Of a stretch of DNA of 64,000 nt, positions 56,542 through 64,000 are shown one piece after another (the first letter of the stretch is position 1; each line of letters starts with the position of its first letter). A model generated the notes under the pieces. The model made no database searches. It saw only the letters and a program-made list of their open reading frames with translations, and was not told the origin of the DNA. Made by a program: the position numbers and the translations under genes. This stretch comes from Escallonia rubra (Eukaryota; Streptophyta; Magnoliopsida; Escalloniales; Escalloniaceae). The stretch spans positions 1 to 64,000 of the forward strand of contig JAVXUO010002388.1 of the NCBI GenBank assembly GCA_033065855.1, given 5' to 3'.

Positions 56542-59500
56542 ATGGAATTTAACCCTGGACCAGAAGACCCATCCGTGTTATACGACCAAGCCAACCATAT
56601 CAGTACGCTCATATGGGATGGTGGAGTAAGATACATTATTTATCAACTTTCTTATTCTTACGAACGTTATATATACCGTTTGTTTTGCTGAAATTGTATT
56701 TATTAATTCGTAGGAAAGAGAACTTCTCAACACCGTAAAAGTATCTCGCGAGTTCACATCGTGGAAACTGAACACCGCCCAGAAGAGGATACTGCGTGGA
56801 ATTGGGTTTGGGATTTTCACGCATGGGCAGATATTTCAACAGCTTGACCGGGCCTTGATAGGTGCCCTTGTTGAGAGGTGGAGAAGTGAAACGAACCGCT
56901 CGGAGAGATGACAATTACCCTAGAAGATGTAGGGTTCATCTTAGGGTTGCCGGTGACGGGGCGGCCGGTAATTGCTCCTCCGTCAGAAGCAACGAATAAG
57001 AGAACCACTAGGGACTTCTTAACTTCGATACCCTAGGATCAATTTAGCAGTGGTGGTATCAAGTTGAAGTGGTTGGTAGATACCTACGGGGTTTTGCCGG
57101 AAAACTATACGGGCCGTGACCTTGTGCTGTACACACAAGCCTTCCTCTGGTGGGTGGTAGGGGCAATATTATTCCCAACGACGTCGAAGAACACGGTCAG
57201 CGTGAGATATTTACCGTTGTTGGGTAACCTGGCGGAGGTTGGAGATTATGCATGGGGTGCAGCGGTTCTTTCGTATCTGTACCAAATTTTGCACAAGGCA
57301 ACGAGGCCCCACTCCAAAGCCATATGTGCGTGTCTCTCGCTATTGCAGGTATATAATATAAATCATGTCTGCGTTATTGTTTTTTTTTATTGTTGTTTTG
57401 TTGAATCGACAATATAAATATAATTTGTCCATGTTCTCAGGTGTGGTCTTATGAACACCTTGCTCCCGGTGCACCAACGCGTAGGGATGGAACCGATAGA
57501 GTGTGGCCTCGGTTGCGTGCTTGGGAGTACAGCCGGAAGAATAGCCACTACCGCAGGAGAGTCGATCCCCATCACAACATCACGTACTATCGAGAGGAGT
57601 TTGACCGCCCATCTCTGGGCCAATTGCGTTGGGCACCGTACATACGCTTTGCTCGACGTGTAGAAGAGTCATACGTCTTCCCGCTCTCCAGGTTACATCG
57701 CACACCCCTCATCCACTTCGAGGTCACTGAGTGGTAGCTGCCAGACCGAGCAATGCACTATTTTGAGTTAGAGCAGGGTTTGCCAGCCGGTGCCCCAGAT
57801 ATGAGGGTTAACAGGGACCCACCGGATGTCGGGCGGTTTGGCAAGGCCAATGCGCAAGAATTGTGCGCGGCCAAACTAGAGCTCTGGACTTCTTGGCAGG
57901 ACACACTGGCGGCCATCGTCTCGGAGCCGGACCCCGTTATCAGCATCGAACAGTACGATGACTGGTACTACCGCATCACGCGGAGGAGAGTAGCCCCAGT
58001 GAACTTTGAACACAGGGAGAGGTATGCGCCTAGGGGTCAGATCGACAAGCGTATGGCATACAATCTCGTAAGTTGCCCAACTAGTCTGACTTGTCTTGAA
58101 TGTGTTGAATATAAATGCCTGATTCAAGTTACTTATTTGTTATCTCTTTGGATGTAGGTTAATGCCTCGCTAACATTCTTCCAGAAGTTGAGTGAGCAGA
58201 AGGATCTGATGAGCGCAATGGGCAAGGATCTTCGCCAACAGGCTGCTGCACTGGCTTTAGGCTGCGGGAATTTTGTGCGACAAGCATCGGGACAGTCTTC
58301 GGTCGATAGCCCGGGAATGGGTTATACGGGCGTCAGCCCGTATAACGTTGATCCCTCCGGGAAAGCTTCAGGGGTGAGCCAGGGAGTTGGTGGTCCCTCC
58401 GTACCAGGGATGGGACATGCTCAAGCGTCGTGGGCCGATTACAGCGGCCCGACCTTCAATTTGTTCCCGGAACCCCAACCCCTCTCTCAGAGGCAAGTCA
58501 CGCAAGACTGGCCTTACGATTTAAACGAGGCACTGCCCATTGTCCCGTGGGCGGGACCACTTGGCGGCCCCGAAGGGCAATATCAGCCGGCGGAAGAAAT
58601 GGCCGGCGAGCAATATCAGCCGGCTGGGGCCCCCGAAGGCGATTATCAGCCGGCCGGGGACCCCGAAGAGGATTATCTGCCGGCCGATCCGTTGGTTGGA
58701 GGCCAATTTCTTCCGTTGCTCTTGCCCCCCGGTGGAGGGCAAGAGCAACCGGTCGAACCCCGAGGGCAATATCCGAAAGGGCATCCAGCCAAGCCCCTGA
58801 AGCCGCATAAACATGACCTAATCCTAGCCTGTTATTTTAGCGGGCCCCCCCCCAGACGGAGCGTCGTATGACGTGGATCACCCGTAGGGCTTGGATTACA
58901 ATGCCTCATGGAGAGAACTGTCCTCGCTGGCACTGGGAATTTGGTTAGACAACTTTGTCATCTCGCACTACGTGCAAATTCTTAGGTAAAGGGGTCGGGA
59001 ACAGCCTAACTACGGTCCGCGCATTTTTATCCTCGATGCTTACTTTCTTGGCATGCTAGTACAAGAGTGGGGCAACTGGGACAAGGCGAGGAAGCAGGCG
59101 AGAAAGGGAACGTCCAGCTCCAGTGGAGACCGTCCGCTAACCTACAAGCATATCTTGCTAGGGATAGTCCAGTGAGCGCAAGTGTGGCGGACGTGTTTCT
59201 AATCCCATGTATAGTGAATGCCCACTGGTTCTTGGTTTGCTATGAACCGGTAGCGAAGACCGTATCAGTCCTTGACAGTCTCTACGATGATACCCCCGTG
59301 ATGGGTGTGATTGAAATGTACCGAGGCTTAGGCCAGTTGGATGCCATGGTAAGATCATGTTTACTTCTTATTGTAACTTGCATATTGTAGAACTGATTAA
59401 TCTTATTATGTTTGCTATGTTTAATGCTTAATGTTTAATGCTTATTATGTTTCTCGCAGAATTTATTTGCTGCCATGGTCAATAAGAAGCGTCGAGAGAG

Positions 59501-59771
59501 CCCACCGGCCGATACGACGCTTGTTCTCTGATTGAAGAGGAGTAGGCCCAAGCAACTTAATTCCTCGGACTGCGGCGTCTTCGTCTGCATGTACATGGAT
59601 TACATCTGTCGGTCTGAGAGCCTCAAGAATACCGTCTGGTGCCAAGAATGCATAGACTACTTTAGGTATAGGATGGCTTGGCAAATTATCAATGGCCGGC
59701 CTAGAGCTATTAGATTTATTGTAAATCCGTGTAACGAGGGGGATCCTGCAGGGGCTGAGGGCCCCAATTGA
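56542..59771 (+). pseudogene. Plant mobile domain (PMD) and Ulp1-like C48 protease gene, decayed
   Basis: Inferred exons 56542-56625, 56714-57348, 57441-58067, 58158-59348 and 59460-59771, all GT-AG. PMD part: TLEDVGFILGLPVTGRPV (about 56910-56970), then LKWLVDTYGV, AFLWWVVGAILFP and WSYEHLAPG...RWAPYIRF. A middle linker has short repeats of the type YQPAGxPE. The C-terminal Ulp1 part has catalytic His in NAHWFLV, Asp in VLDSLYDD and Gln/Cys in KQLNSSDCGVFVC. Ulp1-type enzymes cleave SUMO or related modifiers; PMD function in elements is unknown. Defects: frame change near 56905, TAG 57034-57036, TAG 57735-57737, frame change in a C run near 58850, TGA 59529-59531. Not functional as it stands. 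Confidence 0.8.
58560..58760 (+). repeat. Short coding repeats in the PMD-Ulp1 linker
   Basis: Four to five units of about 30 bp coding YQPAxxPEGD-like peptides (imperfect), recognised by CAATATCAGCCGGCGG-type cores. They lie between the PMD and protease parts. Confidence 0.7.
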
Positions 59772-60016
59772 CAATGTTTGCTTATAATAACATTATACTA
59801 ACTTTTTTAATTGTCCTTATCGTTGAATCTTATCGTTGAATGCGATTGATGATTTCATTTGTGTTGACTGAGATGTGATCGGTGTTGAATGCGATTGATT
59901 TGATTCACTGATATCGTTGTGTTGTTGATGTGAGTGTTTGATTTATTCTGTGTGATTTGCTTTGACTAGGAGGAAACTAAGTGTAAAAACCAAGTGAGAC
60001 TTTGTTTCTGCTTGAC
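59772..60016. other. 3' flank of the PMD-Ulp1 gene
   Basis: AT-rich, with repeated GATTGATTTGATT-like words; probably 3' UTR. No gene. Confidence 0.4.
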
Positions 60017-60941
60017 TGTTCGCTATATAGTATAGCGGACATTGATAGGGCAAAAAAAACTAAGTGTTGGGGACAAGACCTCTGCTTGACTGTCCGCTAT
60101 TTAGTATAGAGGACATAGATAGGGCCATAAAAACTAAGTGTTGGGGTCACGACCTTCTGCTTTACTGTCCGCTCAATAGTATAGCGAACATAGATAAGGC
60201 AAAAAAAAACTAAGTGTTGGGGATAAGACCTTCTGCTTGACTGTCCGCTATATAGTATAGCGGACATAGATAGGGCCAAAAAAAAAAACTAAGTGCCGCT
60301 ATATAGTATAGCGGACATAGATAGGGCCAAAAAAAAACTAAGTGTCGCTATATAGTATAGCGGACATAGATAGGGCAAAAAAAAAAACTAAGTATTGGGG
60401 ACCTTCCTTCTGCTTGAGAGTCCGCTATATCATCTCGCGGACATAGATAGGGCAAAAAAAAACTAAGTGTTGGGGACTCTTCCTTCTGCTTGACTGTCCG
60501 CTATATAGTATAGCGGACATAGATAGGGCCGAAAAAAACTAAGTGTTGGGGACAAGACCTTCTGCTTGACTGTCCGCTATATAGTATAGCGGACATAGAT
60601 AGGGCAAAAAAAACTAAGTGTTGGAGACTCTTCCTTCTGCTTGACTGTCAGCTATATCGTATAGCGAACATAGATAGGGCTGAAAAAAACTAAGTGTTGA
60701 GGACAAGACCTGCTGCTTGACTGTCCGATATATAGTATAGCGGACATAGATAGGGCAAAAAAAAAACTAAGTGTCGCTATATAGTATAGCGGACATAGAT
60801 AGGGAAAAAAAAAAAACTAAGTGCTGGGGACCCTTCCTTCTACTTGAATGTCCGCCATATAGTATCGCGGACATAAATAGGACAAAAAAATAAACTAAGT
60901 GTTGTAGACTCTTCCTTCTACTTGAATGTCCGCCATATAAT
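60017..60941. repeat. Right palindrome array of the PMD-Ulp1 element
   Basis: About 14 units with periods of about 47-78 bp. The commonest core is a perfect palindrome with 11-bp arms, TGTCCGCTATA and TATAGCGGACA, around TAG; then ATAGATAGGGC, an A-run and ACTAAGTGTTGGGGAC. Some units lack the left arm outer part (60296, 60343, 60772). The last unit is cut in its centre at 60941 by the copia LTR. Confidence 0.92.
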
Positions 60942-61239
60942 TGTTGACTTGTTAATTTTGATGATTTCAGACTTATCTTATCTAACATTAATCTGACAAT
61001 ATTATTAAAGTTAAAACATTTCAGGTTTTATCTTAATCAAACAAAGACATAATCTTGACATGGATGACAGAGACTTTGCACGACCTTGACATGGATGACA
61101 AAGATTTTGGACTTGTTTGGACTCAAGTTTTGGACTACAGATGAAGATGCAAGATCTTGAAGTATACTTTTATTGATTAGTTTTTCTTTAAGTCTTTCTT
61201 AAAAGATCTGACAGAAATTTTAGTAAAGAACGAAGCCAA

Positions 61240-61635
61240 GATTTTTAGTCGAAGTCAAGTTTTTTAGTCGAAACCAAAATGTTTTAGTCGAAGCTAAACC
61301 CTCGAGTCGAAGCTGTGACTTTCAGTCGCAGCTAAAACTTTTAGTCGAAGCTGTGACTTTCAGTCGAAGCGAAGACTTTTAGTCGAAACTGTGACTTTCA
61401 GTCGAAGCTCAGACTTTCAGTCGAAGCTAAGACTTTCAATCGAAGCTGTGACTTTCAGTCGAAGTCAAGTTTTTCAGTCGAAGCTATGACTTTCAGTCGA
61501 AGCTGTGACTTTCAGTCGAAGTCAAGTTTTTCAGTCGAAGCCAAATATTTTAGTCGAAGCCAAGACTTTCAGTCGAAACCATGACTTTCAGTCGAAGGCA
61601 AGACTTTTAGTCGAAGCCAAAATGTTTTAGTCGAA
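61240..61635 (+). repeat. AGTCGAAGC minisatellite in copia U3
   Basis: About 20 units of 18-20 bp built on TTTCAGTCGAAGCTGTGAC or TTTTAGTCGAAGCCAAGAC. They sit directly upstream of the TATA box, so they may act as promoter modules. Confidence 0.9.
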
Positions 61636-61683
61636 TCCTTCTTCTTTGGTTTTTCTTCCTAACGGTCCTCTATTTCCTTCCTG

Positions 61684-61691
61684 TATAAATA
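61684..61691 (+). promoter_or_regulatory. TATA box of the copia LTR
   Basis: TATAAATA, within CTGTATAAATAGGGAATCC, about 50 bp after the minisatellite. Transcription would start near 61715-61720. Confidence 0.8.
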
Positions 61692-62233
61692 GGGAATCCG
61701 TTAGAGCATTTATTACCTTTTTCTCTCGCGCAAATTTTTACTCTGAAAAACTCTCTCATCTCAATCTCTTATTCTTATCAATTGTCTTTTGAGTGAGTTT
61801 ACCTTTGAGAAAGTTCTGTGTAAGCTTCTTGGTTTTGTTCTTGAAAGGATATAGATCTTCCCACCTAAGAAGGCTTAGCTTTAAAACTTTCATTGTACTA
61901 TCTGCTCAAGAAGGAGCCTATTTATTGTATTCAAATTGTAATCTCTTTTCATTTGTAATCTGTTGGAAACCTTGGAAGGGTTTCAGATATTGTACTGAGG
62001 TTTGAGCTAGCACCCGAAGCTAGTTGGTTTAGTGAAAGGCTCGAGTAGGTCTCCCTTGTGTGGAGTGCTCGAGGACTGGACGTAGGCTGGTGGGGCCGAA
62101 CCAGTATAAATCTCTGTGTTAAACTTGTTACTGTTATATCCGTCTTTACGTTGTAATCTTAATTTTTAAATTCATACTCGAAGTTGTAAAACACCTATTC
62201 ACCCCCCTCTAGGTGTATTTAGGGTCCTACAAG

Positions 62234-62246
62234 TGGTATCAGAGCC
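62234..62246 (+). other. tRNA-Met primer-binding site of the copia element
   Basis: TGGTATCAGAGCC, two bases after the LTR end. Confidence 0.92.
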
Positions 62247-62342
62247 GTGTGCCCTGGTATTCTTCTGCGACTTAATAGTTAAGTGCTGCAGTTCGCGTTG
62301 TGGAAGAAGGACCAGCAACCACCAAGCCACCCTTGTTGAAAA

Positions 62343-64000
62343 ATGACAATTACAGCTACTGCAAAATCGCATGAGGAATTTTCTAAGGCTGGATACACAC
62401 ATATGGTATGTTGTTGAAAATGGTCCTATAATTCCTATGAAGGATGGACCGGATGGAACCAAGATTCCGAAAGGAATTCTTGAAATGGATAATCATGAGG
62501 CATAGCTTTTCTCCATGGATGATAAAGCTAAGAACATTACCAGCTGTGGCCTCGACATAAATGAGTACAATCGAGTCTCAGCATGTGAGACAGCTAGAGA
62601 AATGTGGAGATTGTTGGAGGTTACTCATGAAGGAACAAATCAAGTAAAAGAGACCAAAATCAACATGTTGGTCCAGCAGTACGAGGCCTTCAAGATGAAG
62701 GAGCACGAGTCCATAAATGAGATGTACTCCAGATTCACACTCATTATCAATGGGCTGAGGCTTTTGGGTAAAATTTACCCAGAAAATGAAGTGGTCTGAA
62801 AAGTTCTCAGATCTCTCCCAAAAAGATGGGAAGCAAAACTCACAGCCATTCAAGAGGCGAAGGACTTGAATGTGCTGAAGCTTGAAGAATTGGTGGGTTC
62901 TTTAATGACTCATGAAATTACAATGAAAATTCATGACGAAGAAGAAACCACCTCCAAGAAGAAGAACTTAGCTCTTAAAGCTGAGACCTCTCATGAACCA
63001 ACGGAAAGCAGCGACGATTCTGATCCTGAAATGGCTCTCATCACTCGGAAGTTCAAGAAATTTCTCGCAAACAAGAGGGATGGGATGTTCAGGAGAAATC
63101 CAACAAACCAATCACATCAAAGAAATAACAGTGATTGGAACGTAAGGAAAAATCCTGATGCCTGCTACGAATGTGGCAGAACTGGGCATATAAAGAAATA
63201 GTGTCCACAACTCAGGAACAAGACCGCCAACAGCAACAGTCGAGACTTCAAGGAGAAGAAGTTCAAATCCAGAAAAGCACTGCTGACTTGGGATGACTCT
63301 GATGAAAGCGATAAGGAAGGTAGCGAGGATGAGGACGTAGCTCAACTTTGCTTCATGGCAAATGATGAGGATCCCTGAATACCCCCTGAAATACATTTTA
63401 ACGTCCTTAAGTCCTCTTTTCTCGACCTCAGTAAAAACTATGAAAAGTTAAAAACTAAAAATGCATATCTAAAAAATAAGGCTTTTTCTTTAATTTGATA
63501 AGTACTGTTGAAGAGTTTGAATGTGAAAAGTTATAGTTGAATTAAAAAATTGAATTTTATATTTCTGAAAATGTCTCTTTAGAAAATAAACTAAATGCTT
63601 TTAAGAAGGAAAATTTTCTTAAGCCTTCTGAAATCCAATTTCTCAGAGAAGTCAAAGTTCCAGTTGAAAATGAATCTTTAAAATCTCAACTGGAGGATAT
63701 GTCTACACAAAAAATAAATTTAGAAAAGGAGATTGAAGATCTGAATTTTTACTCTTTCAAAATTCACCCAAGGAAGAGAGAATTTGGATATTCTTTTGGG
63801 AAAACAAAGATGTGTCTTTGAGAAAAGTGGAATTGGTTATGATCCTTCAAAGAAGCAAAATGATTATAAAAATTTCTTTAACAAAAGTTTAGTTTCCTGC
63901 TCACCATTCACTATTTGTACGGTATGTAACAAAAAGGGACATTTAGTTAAAAATTGTCCTCTTAATCTTATTAAAAATCAGTCATCCTTTTCTTTTACTA
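62343..64000 (+). pseudogene. Ty1/copia gag, decayed
   Basis: ATG at 62343. After a shortened and frame-shifted N-terminus the conserved gag core reads CGLDINEYNRVSACETAREM and WRLLEVTHEGTNQVKETKIN (62540-62680). A CCHC knuckle CYECGRTGHIKK has a TAG (63199-63201) before its last Cys, and a second intact one, CTVCNKKGHLVKNC, is at 63916-63957. Stops: TAG 62503-62505, TGA 62797-62799, TAG 63199-63201, TGA about 63376, and more from 63490. The long charged region between the two knuckles fits Sirevirus-type gag. In an intact element it would form the nucleocapsid. Confidence 0.85.

Larger units (their letters stand above)
55498..60941 (+). mobile_element. PMD-Ulp1 element with palindromic subterminal arrays
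   Basis: Left border GGGAGCTGATCC at the TA tract; right border unseen because a Ty1/copia element is inserted at 60942. Between lie an imperfect hairpin (GCGATCTGACCATCC...GGACGGTCCAGATCGC, 55538-55588), palindromes at 55611-55924, a leader with a 187-bp tandem duplication, a PMD plus Ulp1-type protease gene, and a long palindrome array at 60017-60941. Genes combining these two domains travel in plant DNA elements (Mutator-like ones among them) but no transposase is visible here, so the element class is not decided. Confidence 0.7.
60942..62231 (+). repeat. 5' LTR of the Ty1/copia element
   Basis: 1290 bp, TGTTGACTTG...GTCCTACA. Holds a minisatellite (61240-61635) upstream of the TATA box (61684-61691). 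The LTR ends two bases before the primer site. Confidence 0.88.
60942..64000 (+). mobile_element. Ty1/copia element (Sirevirus-like), 5' part
   Basis: 5' LTR 60942-62231, primer site, then gag. The element runs off the right edge. It is inserted inside the palindrome array, so it is younger than the PMD-Ulp1 element. Confidence 0.88.

Noticed and set aside
60017-60941. CRISPR-like regularly spaced palindromic repeats
   Set aside because: Plant nuclear context, no cas genes, spacers are themselves repeated and units vary in length; it belongs to the PMD-Ulp1 element.

Overview
The window is nuclear DNA of a dicot-type plant. The evidence is class I and II plant transposable elements of every major kind, tRNA-Met primer sites, GT-AG and GC-AG introns and an integrated plant pararetrovirus. 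No living host gene is intact. The only host locus recognised is the 3' part of a PLP-dependent transferase gene, split by a Helitron and carrying a frameshift. A second host scrap, a receptor-kinase ectodomain fragment, is carried inside a compound hAT element. The species cannot be named from the sequence.

Layout. 1-14044: a rearranged endogenous caulimovirid made of at least five viral segments in alternating orientation. Together they show nearly the whole genome: leader with primer site, three mutually similar 5' ORFs, two further small ORFs, movement protein, coat-protease-RT-RNase H polyprotein and a transactivator/viroplasmin ORF, with two copies of the long intergenic region. The right edge is a CA/TA microsatellite. 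14045-16328: left-truncated CACTA (En/Spm) element with a decayed Ptta-type gene and subterminal AGCGACGG repeats. 16509-22962: three exons of the PLP-transferase gene; its first visible intron holds Helitron 1 (16871-21368). 23250-26172: hAT element with an 8-bp target duplication and a hATC remnant. 26864-32979: two further Helitrons end to end.

33126-54451 is a minus-strand Ty3 chromovirus (Tekay/Del-like) broken by at least five later insertions: two long solo-LTR-like elements (33341-36734 and 47071-50693), an 1147-bp hAT (40161-41307), a 2799-bp compound hAT (41966-44764) and a CACTA deletion derivative (45031-46063). Each insertion has a matching target-site duplication, so the nest can be unpicked exactly. 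54452-55497 is low-complexity DNA ending in a long TA run. 55498-60941 is an element with a plant mobile domain (PMD) plus Ulp1-like protease gene between two arrays of perfect or near-perfect palindromes. 60942-64000 is a Ty1/copia (Sirevirus-like) element inserted in the right palindrome array; its LTR carries a dense minisatellite.

How the parts relate. All element genes carry stops, frameshifts or lost catalytic residues, so the window is mostly a fossil bed. The observations most worth following are: (a) the virus, which combines three tandem paralogous 5' ORFs, a badnavirus-type second cysteine cluster and a transactivator, and whose pieces sum to more than 10 kb; (b) the PMD-Ulp1 element with its palindrome arrays; (c) the compound hAT carrying a host receptor-kinase fragment; and (d) the AGCGAC motif shared by the CACTA ends and the long solo LTRs.
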